Below, piece by piece: positions 18,843 through 27,896 of a stretch of DNA of 64,000 nt. The stretch is taken from contig NZ_JACOGG010000004.1 of assembly GCF_014284365.1 (NCBI RefSeq), positions 181,381-245,380 of the forward strand, given 5' to 3'. This DNA comes from Cognatundibacterium rugosum (GTDB taxonomy: Bacteria; Pseudomonadota; Gammaproteobacteria; Burkholderiales; Burkholderiaceae_D). Below the pieces are notes generated by a model. That model was given only the letters and a program-made list of their open reading frames with translations, ran no database searches and was not told the DNA's origin. Within the stretch, counting starts at the first letter, position 1. Every line of letters starts with the position of its first letter. A program made the position numbers and the translations under genes.

Positions 18843-19442
18843 ATGTATTTAATCAAACCTCTGCTGTTGAGCACGCTGCTACTCATCAGCGCCTGCTCCC
18901 TCGTGCCGGTCTCACCATCTGCCAGCGGCACACTCGCGACTCAGCCAGCCAGTAGTTATCAGCAGCAAATCAGCCTGAGCGGCAAATTGTTTATACGCTA
19001 TGAACAGAATGGCAAAGCACAGCAATTACCCGGCAACTTTGACTGGAAACAGAACGCACAAAATCTGGTCATCGATCTCTACAATCCCTTGGGTCAAACC
19101 ATCGCCAGAATTACCCAGACAGCACAATCTGCCGTGCTAGAGCAGCAGGATAAACTGCCGCTACAAGCCGATAATCTGGAGCAGTTACTGCAGGATAGCC
19201 TGCACTTCCCGCTGCCGGTATCCGGTTTGCGTTACTGGCTACAAGGGCAAATACGCGCGGCTAATGGTCAGCTAAGCGCCTTAAGCGCGCATGATCAGGT
19301 GATAGAAACCGATGGCTGGAAAATCCGTTACGCCAGCTGGCATCAGCCGGGCGTCCCCAGGCGCATGGAATTATCCCGTTACACCACTGAGGCTGGCCAG
19401 GTCAGCCTGCAGATTATTTTAGAAGCCCCGTCCTCACCATGA
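18843..19442 (+). CDS. lolB: outer membrane lipoprotein receptor LolB
   Basis: 199 residues from the ATG at 18843 ([18 protein letters not shown]), which places the lipobox correctly; an upstream in-frame start at 18798 would not. LolB accepts lipoproteins from LolA and inserts them in the outer membrane. The mature region shows the half-barrel fold features [23 protein letters not shown] and the C-terminal GWKIRYASW. The stop overlaps the ispE start as ATGA, the classical lolB-ispE coupling. Confidence 0.92.
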   Translation: MYLIKPLLLSTLLLISACSLVPVSPSASGTLATQPASSYQQQISLSGKLFIRYEQNGKAQQLPGNFDWKQNAQNLVIDLYNPLGQTIARITQTAQSAVLEQQDKLPLQADNLEQLLQDSLHFPLPVSGLRYWLQGQIRAANGQLSALSAHDQVIETDGWKIRYASWHQPGVPRRMELSRYTTEAGQVSLQIILEAPSSP

Positions 19443-20290
19443 AGTTTTTACATCAATGTCCGGCACCAGCCAAACTGAATTTATTCCTGCATGTGACAGG
19501 TCGCCGCGATGATGGCTATCACCTGCTGCAAACCGCATTCCAATTGATCGATCACTGCGACCTGCTAGATTTCGATGTGCGTCAGGATGGACAAGTCCTG
19601 CGTACCAATGATGTGCCGGGGGTGCCGGCAGACAGCGATCTGATCGTACGTGCTGCCCGCCTTCTGCAACAAAAAACCGGCACCACGCTGGGTGCAGACC
19701 TGACTTTGCATAAAACCCTGCCTATGGGCGGTGGTGTCGGTGGTGGCTCCTCGGATGCGGCGACTACGCTGATGGCGCTGAATCACTTATGGCAAACCGG
19801 ACTGAGCCGCGCTGAGCTGATGCTACTGGGTTTGCAGCTGGGTGCAGATGTGCCGTTTTTTATCTTCGGCGAAAATGCATTTGCCGAAGGCGTAGGTGAG
19901 GAATTGCAGGCGATTAGTACACCGGAACGCTGGTTTGTCGTGATAGAACCAGGCGTACACGTACCGACTCCAGCAATTTTTTCGTCCAGGGAGTTGACAA
20001 GAGACAGTAAGCCCGTCAGAATAGCGGACTTTTCCAGCAATGCAGAAAATTACTGGAGAAATGATCTGCAAACAGTTGCCTGCGCAATGTTTCCGCAAGT
20101 CGATGAAGCCATACAGTGGCTCTCGCAATTCGGAAATGCGAAGATGACAGGATCAGGAGCTTGTGTTTTTTGTGCTTTTGCTGACGAATCAGCAGCAGAC
20201 AAAGTGATAACGCAAATGCCCGGTCGCTGGAAATCATGGAAGGCAAAATCGCTGAATCAACATCCTTTAGTTGATTTGCTGCAGAGATAA
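19439..20290 (+). CDS. ispE: 4-diphosphocytidyl-2-C-methyl-D-erythritol kinase
   Basis: 283-residue GHMP kinase of the MEP isoprenoid pathway, phosphorylating CDP-methylerythritol. The N-terminal [22 protein letters not shown], the ATP loop [14 protein letters not shown] near 97-110 and the C-terminal [13 protein letters not shown] are diagnostic. Start overlaps lolB; tRNA-Gln follows 68 bp downstream. Confidence 0.97.
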   Translation: MKFLHQCPAPAKLNLFLHVTGRRDDGYHLLQTAFQLIDHCDLLDFDVRQDGQVLRTNDVPGVPADSDLIVRAARLLQQKTGTTLGADLTLHKTLPMGGGVGGGSSDAATTLMALNHLWQTGLSRAELMLLGLQLGADVPFFIFGENAFAEGVGEELQAISTPERWFVVIEPGVHVPTPAIFSSRELTRDSKPVRIADFSSNAENYWRNDLQTVACAMFPQVDEAIQWLSQFGNAKMTGSGACVFCAFADESAADKVITQMPGRWKSWKAKSLNQHPLVDLLQR

Positions 20291-20294
20291 AAAT

Positions 20295-20323
20295 TTGGTC
20301 TGTTGCGAGTTTTACGCTAGAAT
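20295..20323 (+). promoter_or_regulatory. sigma-70 promoter for tRNA-Gln
   Basis: TTGGTC, then a 17-bp spacer, then TAGAAT (20318-20323), ending 35 bp before the tRNA gene. Spacing is ideal and both hexamers are close to consensus. Confidence 0.65.
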
Positions 20324-20358
20324 AGCGGAAGATTCTGACAACAGATAAACGGTTGTGT

Positions 20359-20435
20359 AGGGGAATCGCCAAGCTGGTTAAGGCACCGGATTTTGATTCC
20401 GGCATGCGAAGGTTCGAATCCTTCTTCCCCTGCCA
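20359..20435 (+). tRNA. tRNA-Gln (anticodon TTG)
   Basis: 77 nt cloverleaf including an encoded CCA. The acceptor AGGGGAA pairs with TTCCCCT, the D-stem is GCC/GGC, the anticodon arm CCGGA-TTTTGAT-TCCGG gives anticodon TTG, and the T-arm is GAAGG-TTCGAAT-CCTTC, with discriminator G and CCA at 20433-20435. It sits between ispE and prs, as in many betaproteobacteria. Confidence 0.97.
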
Positions 20436-20445
20436 TTAAATTAAA

Positions 20446-20475
20446 GCCGCCGCATACAATGTGCGGCGGCTTTTT
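20446..20475 (+). terminator. rho-independent terminator after tRNA-Gln
   Basis: Stem GCCGCCGCA/TGCGGCGGC (9 bp) with a 7-nt loop, then five T. It separates the ispE/tRNA unit from prs. Confidence 0.93.
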
Positions 20476-20561
20476 CAGTTTATACCTCTGATTATTTTCT
20501 AAAGCTTCACCAATTAGACAAATAGTCTGGCCCTCAAAAAATTCAGCCGATAGGTCCCGCC

Positions 20562-21524
20562 ATGGCAAACGCGCGCGCACACGACAACATGATGGTCTTC
20601 ACTGGTAACGCCAATCCTGCATTGGCTGCCGGCGTTGCAAAACAACTGGGTATTCCGCTTGGTAAAGCAGATGTCTCCAAATTCTCTGATGGCGAAGTTG
20701 CTGTCGAAATCAATGAAAACGTGCGTGGTAAAGATGTTTTCGTTCTGCAATCCACTTGCGCGCCAACCAATGACAACCTGATGGAAATCATGTTGATGGT
20801 CGATGCACTCAAACGTGCATCTGCTGGCCGTATCACGGCAGCAATCCCGTATTTTGGTTATGCACGCCAGGATCGCCGTCCACGTTCCGCACGCGTGGCT
20901 ATTTCTGCCAAAGTGGTTGCCAACATGCTGGAAGAAGCGGGTGTCGACCGCGTTCTGATTATGGATCTGCATGCAGATCAGATTCAGGGCTTCTTCGATA
21001 TCCCGGTTGATAATATTTACGCATCCCCGATTTTGCTGGGTGATCTGGTTTCTAAAAACTATGATGACCTGTTAGTGGTATCGCCTGACGTCGGTGGTGT
21101 GGTTCGTGCACGTGCGCTGGCAAAACGCCTGGGCTGCGATCTGGCGATTATCGACAAGCGCCGTCCTAAAGCCAATGTATCCGAAGTCATGAACATCATT
21201 GGTGAAGTTGAAGGCCGTAACTGCGTGATCATGGATGACATGGTGGATACCGCAGGCACACTGACCAAGGCCGCAGAAGTTCTGAAAGAACGCGGCGCGA
21301 AAAAAGTGCTGGCTTACTGTACTCACCCAGTCTTGTCCGGCCCGGCAATTCAGCGTATTTCCCAGTCCCCGCTCGATGAGCTGGTTGTGACTGACACCAT
21401 TCCACTGTCTGACGCAGCACGCGCCTGCAGTAAAATCCGTCAACTGTCCTGTGACAGCCTTCTGGCAGAAACCTTCCGCCGAATTACTAAAGGCGAATCG
21501 GTCATCTCCCTGTTCACAGACTAA
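20562..21524 (+). CDS. prs: ribose-phosphate pyrophosphokinase
   Basis: 320 residues; makes PRPP from ribose 5-phosphate and ATP, feeding purine, pyrimidine, His and Trp synthesis. Present are the flexible-loop [22 protein letters not shown], the metal/substrate motif [17 protein letters not shown], and the PRPP-binding loop [14 protein letters not shown]. The start at 20562 matches the usual family N-terminus (short lead, then [13 protein letters not shown]). A hairpin terminator follows before rplY. Confidence 0.97.
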   Translation: MANARAHDNMMVFTGNANPALAAGVAKQLGIPLGKADVSKFSDGEVAVEINENVRGKDVFVLQSTCAPTNDNLMEIMLMVDALKRASAGRITAAIPYFGYARQDRRPRSARVAISAKVVANMLEEAGVDRVLIMDLHADQIQGFFDIPVDNIYASPILLGDLVSKNYDDLLVVSPDVGGVVRARALAKRLGCDLAIIDKRRPKANVSEVMNIIGEVEGRNCVIMDDMVDTAGTLTKAAEVLKERGAKKVLAYCTHPVLSGPAIQRISQSPLDELVVTDTIPLSDAARACSKIRQLSCDSLLAETFRRITKGESVISLFTD

Positions 21525-21541
21525 TCGACGTATCCGTTTCC

Positions 21542-21571
21542 GGCGCTGCCATGTACATGGTGGCGCTTTTT
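21542..21571 (+). terminator. terminator between prs and rplY
   Basis: GGCGCTGCCATG/CATGGTGGCGC forms a nearly continuous stem with two wobble pairs, followed by five T. Read-through or a separate rplY promoter is implied. Confidence 0.7.
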
Positions 21572-21573
21572 AC

Positions 21574-21597
21574 TGTATCCCTGGTCGCGGGGATACA
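21574..21597 (+). promoter_or_regulatory. hairpin in the rplY leader
   Basis: Perfect 8-bp inverted repeat TGTATCCC/GGGATACA with an 8-nt loop and no T-run, 39 bp before the rplY ATG. It could be an mRNA stabiliser or a translational control element; there is no direct evidence for either. Confidence 0.4.
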
Positions 21598-21636
21598 AAA
21601 CCGCAAGTTAGCTCTTGCATTTTTTGGAGTAACACC

Positions 21637-22224
21637 ATGAAAGTTATCGCATTTGCACGCAAAGAACAGGGGACCGGAGCGAGCCGCCGCCTGCGCAATG
21701 CTGGCCAAACACCTGGCATCATCTACGGCGGCACAGAAGCCCCAGTAGCAATCAGCCTGGACCACAATGCGCTGTACCACGCATTGAAAAAAGAAGTATT
21801 CCACTCTTCCATTCTGGATCTGGAAGTTGACGGTAAAGTAGAAAAAGTTCTGTTGCGCGACTTCCAAGTCCACGCATACAAACAACTGGTATTGCACGCA
21901 GACTTCCAACGCGTTGATCCTAACCAAAAGATCCACGTTAAAGTGCCTCTGCACTTCGTTAACGCTGACGTATCTCCAGCAGTAAAACTGTCTGCAGCAG
22001 TAATCAGCCACATCGCTGTTGAGCTGGACGTTTCCTGCCTGCCAGCTGATCTGCCAGAATTCGTCGAAGTTGACCTGTCCAAACTGGAAGCTGGTCAATC
22101 CGTACACGTTTCTCAACTGGTTCTGCCAGCTGGCGTAACAGCAGTTGTACACGGTGAAGACGCAACTGTAGCGATCGCTACCGTACCAGCAGGTGCTGTT
22201 TCTGCTGATGCTGAAGCAAAATAA
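21637..22224 (+). CDS. rplY: 50S ribosomal protein L25/general stress protein Ctc
   Basis: 195 residues from the ATG at 21637, preceded by GGAGT. The long Ctc-type L25 has an N-terminal 5S rRNA-binding domain ([32 protein letters not shown]) and a C-terminal TL5-like domain (~100-195). A longer in-frame reading from 21451 overlaps prs and is rejected. The pth gene usually found next is replaced here by ggt. Confidence 0.95.
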   Translation: MKVIAFARKEQGTGASRRLRNAGQTPGIIYGGTEAPVAISLDHNALYHALKKEVFHSSILDLEVDGKVEKVLLRDFQVHAYKQLVLHADFQRVDPNQKIHVKVPLHFVNADVSPAVKLSAAVISHIAVELDVSCLPADLPEFVEVDLSKLEAGQSVHVSQLVLPAGVTAVVHGEDATVAIATVPAGAVSADAEAK

Positions 22225-22260
22225 TTCTGCGAATTGATTTCGTTAGAATGATCTGAAAAA

Positions 22261-22284
22261 ACCAGCCCGCGGGCTGGTTTTTTT
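22261..22284 (+). terminator. rho-independent terminator after rplY
   Basis: ACCAGCCCG-CGGGCTGGT stem at 22261-22278 followed by a run of T, with an A-run on the left. Confidence 0.93.
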
Positions 22285-22320
22285 ACGCCTGCAGTTTTTC
22301 GCTTACACTATGCATTTCGT

Positions 22321-22387
22321 TTTACGCAAAATCCTGCCAGCCCATGGCTGACGCCCTCCTTGTGGCGTGATGGTTTTGCCTAAGTCC
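22321..22387 (+). repeat. short, diverged relative of the ~100-bp palindromic repeat (copy D)
   Basis: Starts TTTACGCAAAATCCTGCCAGC and ends GGTTTTGCCTAAGTCC, matching both termini of the full repeat (ACGCAAAACC..CCAGC and TTTTGC.TAAGTCC), with TCCTTGT retained in the centre. About 30 bp of the middle is missing. It ends 28 bp before the ggt start. Relationship to copies A-C is likely but not certain. Confidence 0.5.
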
Positions 22388-22415
22388 TCACATCTGACCT
22401 GCACGGAGTAGACCA

Positions 22416-24179
22416 TTGCTGAACCGTTCTCCCTTATTGCCCGCCTTATTGCCTGCATTCTGCGCAACGCTGCTGCTGGCCCTGACTGCACTGAGTAATG
22501 CACCTGTGGCTCAGGCGCAAATTGCGGCCAACATCAAATATGACACCAGCTATCCCATCATCAGTCCGGTGGAAGGCAAAAAAGGCCTGGTCGCCAGTGA
22601 ACATCAGCTGGCCTCACAGGCGGGCATCGATATCCTCAAACGCGGTGGCAATGCGGTTGATGCAGCGATCGCAACCGGCTTTGCGCTGGCGGTGGTATTA
22701 CCGAATGCCGGCAATATCGGTGGTGGCGGTTTCATGATGATACATCACGCAAAAAGCGGCAAAGATGTAGCGATTGATTTCCGCGAACTGGCTCCGCAAC
22801 TGGCCAGCCGCGATATGTATCTGGATACCAATGGCAATGTAATTCGTGGCAAATCCCTGTACAGCCATCAGGCCGTTGGCGTGCCGGGCACCGTAGCAGG
22901 TTTCGAGATGGCGCTGCGTGACTACGGCAGTCTGCCGCTCAAAGACTTGCTGGCACCAGCGATCCGCTATGCCGAACAAGGCTTTGTGGTCAGCCCGCAT
23001 CTGGCTGCCATGCTGGAAGCGAGCAAAGAACAACTGGCCGCCTTCCCTGCCGCTAAAGCGATTTTCTTTCAGGATGGTCATCCGCTGCGCGCCGGCGAGC
23101 GCCTGATACAAAAAGATCTGGCCAATTCATTGCGCCAGATTGCAGCACAAGGCGCGAAAGCATTTTATGAAGGCGAGATCGCCAAGAAAATCGTAGCCGA
23201 AATGCGTCAACATCAGGGCCTGTTATCTGAAGCCGATCTGAAAGCCTACCGCGCCGTACAGCGCCAGCCAGTGCGTGGCCAGTATCGTGGCTTTGACATC
23301 GTCTCCATGCCGCCGCCAAGCTCGGGCGGCGTACATATTATCCAGATGCTCAATATGCTGGAGCGTTTTCCCTTGCGCGAGCAAGGCCATAACAGCGCAC
23401 AGACGCTGCATCAGCTCAGCGAAGTCATGAAGCTTGCCTATGCGGACCGCTCAGAATTCCTGGGTGATCCGGATCACATCAAAGTGCCGGTCACTGGCCT
23501 GACCTCACGCCGCTACGCAGACACGTTAGCGCAGAAAATCAATCTGGAAAAAGCAACGCCTTCGGCCGAGATTAAGCCAGGTCAGCCGCAGGCTTATGAA
23601 AGCGATCAGACTACGCACTACAGTGTGGCAGACCAATACGGCAATGTGGTAGCGACCACTTACACGCTGAATCTGAATTTTGGCAGTTGCATCGTGGCTG
23701 CCGGTACCGGCATCCTGCTGAACAATGAGATGGACGATTTTTCGATTAAAGCCGGGGTACCAAATGCCTTTGGTTTAGTCGGCGGTGAGGCCAACGCCGT
23801 GCAGGCCTGGAAACGTCCGCTGAGTTCCATGACGCCGACCATCGTACTCAAAGACGGCAAACCCTACCTGGTAACGGGCAGCCCGGGCGGCAGCCGGATT
23901 ATCACCACCACTTTGCAGACTATCCTGAATGTGATCGACTTTGACATGAATCCGGCGGAAGCTGCCGTCGCCCCTCGCATCCACCAGCAATGGATGCCGG
24001 ATCAGCTACGCTTCGAAAAAGGGTTCAGCTTCGATACCTTGCGCCTGCTGGAACAAAAAGGCCAGCAATTAAAGGCCGGCGCCACCATGGGCAAAACCCA
24101 GACTATCCTGATCAAAGCCGATGGGATTAGTGGGTATTCGGATCCACGCAATCCTGATGGTGCAGCCATCGCTTATTAA
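22416..24179 (+). CDS. ggt: gamma-glutamyltransferase
   Basis: 587-residue periplasmic Ntn-hydrolase that cleaves glutathione and other gamma-glutamyl compounds and self-processes into two chains. The TTG start at 22416 is chosen for its CGGAGT ribosome-binding site and the signal peptide that follows (LLPAFCATLLLALTALSNAPVAQAQ). The autocatalytic/nucleophilic threonine is in DQTTHYSVAD, with GNVVATTYTLN after it, and GSPGGSRIITT and the C-terminal substrate loop are intact. Confidence 0.95.
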   Translation: MLNRSPLLPALLPAFCATLLLALTALSNAPVAQAQIAANIKYDTSYPIISPVEGKKGLVASEHQLASQAGIDILKRGGNAVDAAIATGFALAVVLPNAGNIGGGGFMMIHHAKSGKDVAIDFRELAPQLASRDMYLDTNGNVIRGKSLYSHQAVGVPGTVAGFEMALRDYGSLPLKDLLAPAIRYAEQGFVVSPHLAAMLEASKEQLAAFPAAKAIFFQDGHPLRAGERLIQKDLANSLRQIAAQGAKAFYEGEIAKKIVAEMRQHQGLLSEADLKAYRAVQRQPVRGQYRGFDIVSMPPPSSGGVHIIQMLNMLERFPLREQGHNSAQTLHQLSEVMKLAYADRSEFLGDPDHIKVPVTGLTSRRYADTLAQKINLEKATPSAEIKPGQPQAYESDQTTHYSVADQYGNVVATTYTLNLNFGSCIVAAGTGILLNNEMDDFSIKAGVPNAFGLVGGEANAVQAWKRPLSSMTPTIVLKDGKPYLVTGSPGGSRIITTTLQTILNVIDFDMNPAEAAVAPRIHQQWMPDQLRFEKGFSFDTLRLLEQKGQQLKAGATMGKTQTILIKADGISGYSDPRNPDGAAIAY

Positions 24180-24182
24180 AAA

Positions 24183-24217
24183 AGCAGGGGTGCTGTCATA
24201 CACCCCTGCTTTTTTTA
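24183..24217. terminator. bidirectional terminator between ggt and the TonB receptor
   Basis: AGCAGGGGTG/CACCCCTGCT stem (10 bp) with an 8-nt loop, T-run on the right and A-run on the left. It serves the convergent ggt and TonB-receptor genes. Confidence 0.92.
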
Positions 24218-24238
24218 CACTGGATTTACCGATCGAGA

Positions 24239-26794
24239 TCAGAACTGATGCTGCACTTTGAGCGACACAAAGCGGCCACGCGGATCAGCCTGGGTGATGT
24301 CGAAGAAGCTGGTCGATGAATCCCAGGATGGGCGACGATTCGTCAAATTCTGTACCAGCAAACTCAGCGTGGTCGCCGGGCTCAGCTTGTAAGAAGTCGT
24401 CAGATCCAGACTGCTGAAAGCAGACACCGTTTCATTGCTCGCAGATTTTTGCTCATAGCCTCCGACATAATTCCAGATCAGGGTAGTTGACCACGCAGCT
24501 TTAGTCCAGTTGACGGAGCTGACGCCGCGCCACTTAGGAATAGAGCCGAAGTAATTGGTGCCCGCACCTTCCGTCAGCTCAGCACCAGCAGATAAAGGTT
24601 CAGCAAAGCGCAGCACATAACTAAGCTGGCCATTCAAAGTCAGCTGACCCCAGTCACTGCTTTGAAAGCGTTGGCGTATATCGAGATCCAGTCCGGATAC
24701 TTCACGATTACCCTGATTACGGTACTGACGATACAGCGTCGTGATGCGGCCCTGCTCGTCGCGGGTCACTTTTTCCGGATGTGCTTTTTCTGAAGCCAGG
24801 ATAGTGTCAGCGGACTCCGTACCGATCACGCCTTTCTGGGTGATGCGGTAGTAATCAATGCCAAGGCTGGTATTGGCGGACGGTGCAATCACGATACCGA
24901 AGTTCAGATTATCGGAACGCTCAGGCTGCAAAGTAGCATTGGCGATCGTGATATTGGTCACACCACGTGGCTGATTCGGCGTCAGCGGATCGCGCGGATC
25001 GATCACGCTGCCGTAACTGACCGAGGTACTCTTGGTAATTTCCGGGAAAGACGGCGCACGGAAACCACGCGAGGCAGTACCACGCAACAACAACCAGTCG
25101 GCAGCTTGATAACGCAGGCTGGCCTTAGGCGAAAACGCATTGCCGAAATCGGAATAATGATCATAGCGACCAGCCAGATTCAGATTCAGATCTTTAACCA
25201 GCGGCACGCTGAGTTCACCAAACAGTGCAGACACATCACGCTGACCATTGATGATATTGATCGCCGGACGCAATTCGGTACCACTTAACACTGCAGTAGA
25301 GGTCTGTGAGTCCATTGCTTCCCTGCGCCATTGCGCACCGCCGGCAAAACCCACTTTACCGGCAGGCAGCGTCCACAACTCAGAAGAAGCACTCAGATCC
25401 ACCGTAGTCAGTTCCGATTGCGCAGGACGACGGGTAGACAGACGCAGACGATTTCTGAGTTCTTCCGAATTTTTCGACTGATCGGCAAAGTTATAGCTGC
25501 CATCCGCCAGCACTTGCTGAAATACATAACGGTTCACAAAATTCGCGACCGTTTCCACCATCACACTGCTGGATTTCCCGGCGGATAAATCCCAGTCCCA
25601 GCCTGCGGTATAACCTTTAACACCTGCCAGTGCACGATAAAACGTGACGCGGTCAGTTTTCAAACGCGGCCCCAGATCAAATAAAGTCGCACTGAACGCC
25701 AGCGGTGTGGTGCCCGGATTATTCGGATGACCAACCGGCAGCACGACCGGAATCGTGGTCAGGGATTGATTTGCATTATTCCAGGCACGCAGACTACTCG
25801 ATACGCTGAGCGGTGCACTGAAAGTCTGGTCAGCACGCGAATAGCTGTGTAGCCATTCTGCATAAGCCTGGGTATCCGGATTAATCTGATATGTGCCGGA
25901 CAAGGCGGTATGCACACGCTCTATACCTGGAATCAGGGTACGGTAAGGCGCTGGATTATAGGCCAGCACCTGTCCCGTCTTACCCGGGGTCAGCGCAGAG
26001 TAAGGCAGTAACTGCAACGGTCCCTGCACACCGCCTAAAGTGCGGGTAGGATCAGAGCCGAAGTAATTCGTCGCAACCCAACCCAGGCTGCCATTTTGCT
26101 GATCGCGAAAATCCGCATCGCGTAACCAGCTCACATCACTCTGCTGCAATTTGCTGCGCTTTTGCGCATCCACCGACAGCGAAATACTATAGCCATCTTT
26201 GTTCAGCTGACCCCAGCCTGTTTGCAGCAGTGCGCTTTGCTCAGACTGGCCGGTGCCGGTAGCAGACTGACCTCCCTGCACCGTCAGCTCGGTTCCGGTG
26301 AATTCACGGTAGAGAATAATATTCACCACACCGGCCACCGCATCGGAACCATAGATAGAAGACGCGCCGTCTTTCAGCACTTCTATACGCTGTACTGCAG
26401 CCATAGGCAGGCTGTTCAGATCAACGAACACATCCTGAATATTCTGCGCAGTCGCATAGCTGCTCACGCGTTTGCCATTGACCAGGATCAGGGTATTTTT
26501 CTGACCGATGCCGCGTAAGGAAAGGCCTGAAGTACCCGCTGAAAAACTGCCGGTATATTGTTCGTTATAGCTGTTACCGCTGTTCGCAGAAATCGAACGC
26601 AACACATCTGCGATGCTGGTTTTACCACTGTCACGCAACTCTTTGGCGCTGATCACCTGCACCGCTGCAGCACCTTCTTTTTGCGTTACACGCAGGTTAG
26701 AACCAGTAATCACCACACGCTCTGCCTCTTGAGCAAAACTGTGGGAAGGGTAAATGGCGGCCAGCGCCAGCACCAGACTTAAGGGTCGTATCAT
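24239..26794 (-). CDS. TonB-dependent outer membrane receptor
   Basis: 851 residues from the ATG at 26794, which has an AGAGGAA ribosome-binding site and a signal peptide (MIRPLSLVLALAAIYPSHSFAQ). A longer reading into repeat copy B (to 26896) is rejected. A TonB-box-like RVVITGS follows, then the plug domain (AVQVISAKELRDSGKTSIADVL, SLRGIGQKNTLILVNGKRV) and a 22-strand barrel ending in aromatic F (VSLKVQHQF). No ligand can be assigned. Members of this subgroup often import peptides, sugars or iron complexes; there are no neighbouring transport genes to help. Confidence 0.9.
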   Translation of the reverse strand: MIRPLSLVLALAAIYPSHSFAQEAERVVITGSNLRVTQKEGAAAVQVISAKELRDSGKTSIADVLRSISANSGNSYNEQYTGSFSAGTSGLSLRGIGQKNTLILVNGKRVSSYATAQNIQDVFVDLNSLPMAAVQRIEVLKDGASSIYGSDAVAGVVNIILYREFTGTELTVQGGQSATGTGQSEQSALLQTGWGQLNKDGYSISLSVDAQKRSKLQQSDVSWLRDADFRDQQNGSLGWVATNYFGSDPTRTLGGVQGPLQLLPYSALTPGKTGQVLAYNPAPYRTLIPGIERVHTALSGTYQINPDTQAYAEWLHSYSRADQTFSAPLSVSSSLRAWNNANQSLTTIPVVLPVGHPNNPGTTPLAFSATLFDLGPRLKTDRVTFYRALAGVKGYTAGWDWDLSAGKSSSVMVETVANFVNRYVFQQVLADGSYNFADQSKNSEELRNRLRLSTRRPAQSELTTVDLSASSELWTLPAGKVGFAGGAQWRREAMDSQTSTAVLSGTELRPAINIINGQRDVSALFGELSVPLVKDLNLNLAGRYDHYSDFGNAFSPKASLRYQAADWLLLRGTASRGFRAPSFPEITKSTSVSYGSVIDPRDPLTPNQPRGVTNITIANATLQPERSDNLNFGIVIAPSANTSLGIDYYRITQKGVIGTESADTILASEKAHPEKVTRDEQGRITTLYRQYRNQGNREVSGLDLDIRQRFQSSDWGQLTLNGQLSYVLRFAEPLSAGAELTEGAGTNYFGSIPKWRGVSSVNWTKAAWSTTLIWNYVGGYEQKSASNETVSAFSSLDLTTSYKLSPATTLSLLVQNLTNRRPSWDSSTSFFDITQADPRGRFVSLKVQHQF

Positions 26795-26810
26795 AATTTC
26801 CTCTGTAATA

Positions 26811-26910
26811 GGACTTTCGCAAAACCACCCCAGCTGCGTTATGGCGCCTTGTCGTAGCAGGCGTACTGCCTGCGTCGCCATGCCTAGCCGGGGCAATGTT
26901 GTGTCAGTCC
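26811..26910 (+). repeat. dispersed ~100-bp palindromic repeat, copy B
   Basis: Bounded by GGACT (26811) and AGTCC (26910). It shares CGCAAAACC.CCCCAGC, CCTTGTCGTA, GCGTACTGCCTGCGTCGC and ATGCCT with copy C. Ends are mutually complementary. It ends 16 bp from the TonB-receptor start codon (minus strand), so it lies in that gene's leader or promoter. Confidence 0.88.
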
Positions 26911-27282
26911 TCTTTAGTTATAAGCGTTTGCGATCACAAACGATGAAGTTCACCACACCAGCCTGATGGGTCAGGTGATGAAAAAAATCGAAGGGGGTAC
27001 TACAGATACTGAGCGACAAAGCGGCTCAGCGTGGGGGCACAGTCACATGCACTGCGCCATGCACAGTGCATAGAGTGTGTTCAGAACGGGGATGCAACAA
27101 AAGCGGGATACAACTAAGTAAGACATGAAACACTTTACATAATCAACAATGTGACCAGTGTAATCAGCACGCTTCAGATTGAGAACGAATTAAAAGTGAG
27201 TTACATATATGAAATAACACATAAAGACAGTCATGAAGCGCAAGCACCTCTGCACTGGTATTGCGTCAAACCCGACAACACC
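26911..27282. other. intergenic stretch without a recognisable gene
   Basis: 372 bp between repeat copy B and the end of the formyl-THF cyclo-ligase gene. I see no coding pattern, RNA gene or clear terminator. It must carry the TonB-receptor promoter (read leftwards) if the promoter is not inside the repeat. Confidence 0.6.
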
Positions 27283-27885
27283 TCAACGTGCGACCAGCAT
27301 CTCATGCATGGGCAAGTCAAAGTGGTCCGGCTCGAACTCACAGGCCGCAACTGGATACGCAATACCCAGCGCCAATGCTTGCGGTAACTGCGCCAGTGTT
27401 CTGTCATAGAAGCCACCGCCGTAGCCCAGCCGGTAAGCAGTAGTATTGAAGCCGACGCAGGGAATCAGAATCACCGCCGGATCCAGCAAATGACTGCGCT
27501 GGGCAGGCAAAGGAATGCCGTAACTGTCCGCTTCCATCGCGTCCCCCGGCTGCCAGGCCAGAAAACGCAGCGGCGCCTGGGCCTGCACCACCCAGGGCAA
27601 GGCCAGCTGTATACCCAAGGCCTGCAGTTCTGCATACACTGCACGCAAATCCGGCTCGGCGCGAATAGGCCAGTACAAGGCCAGACTGGCAGGTCGCAGC
27701 GTCTGCATTTTTTCCAGCAATTGTTGTTGCAGGTTGCGATCCCAGGCAGCGCGCTGCGCAGCAGGCACGGCACGTCGCTGCGCTAATAAGTCGCGGCGCA
27801 GAGTCTGTCTTGGAGTGGAAAGAAACTGTTCTGGCGCATGTGCGCCGTTGTCTGGCTGTGTCATACTGTCAGCAATCATGCTCAA
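27283..27885 (-). CDS. 5-formyltetrahydrofolate cyclo-ligase
   Basis: 200 residues; converts 5-formyl-THF to 5,10-methenyl-THF with ATP. Seen are RQTLRRDLLAQRRAVP at the N-terminus, LALYWPIRAEPDL, and the diagnostic ATP/folate loop RLGYGGGFYDRTLAQ with ILIPCVGFN before it. The 15-residue lead before the conserved part means the start could be 27885 or a nearby downstream ATG (27879). It is divergent from slt, 11 bp apart, so the two promoters overlap the opposite genes. In E. coli this gene (ygfA) follows 6S RNA; I see no 6S RNA here. Confidence 0.92.
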   Translation of the reverse strand: MSMIADSMTQPDNGAHAPEQFLSTPRQTLRRDLLAQRRAVPAAQRAAWDRNLQQQLLEKMQTLRPASLALYWPIRAEPDLRAVYAELQALGIQLALPWVVQAQAPLRFLAWQPGDAMEADSYGIPLPAQRSHLLDPAVILIPCVGFNTTAYRLGYGGGFYDRTLAQLPQALALGIAYPVAACEFEPDHFDLPMHEMLVAR

Positions 27886-27896
27886 AAGATAAACGA

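Noticed and set aside
26795..26896. N-terminal extension of the TonB receptor (34 residues)
   Set aside because: It is translated repeat copy B. The real signal peptide and ribosome-binding site are at 26794.
27151..27387. 78-residue plus-strand ORF overlapping the end of the formyl-THF cyclo-ligase gene
   Set aside because: The overlapping half is antisense to a conserved gene and there is no motif or ribosome-binding site.
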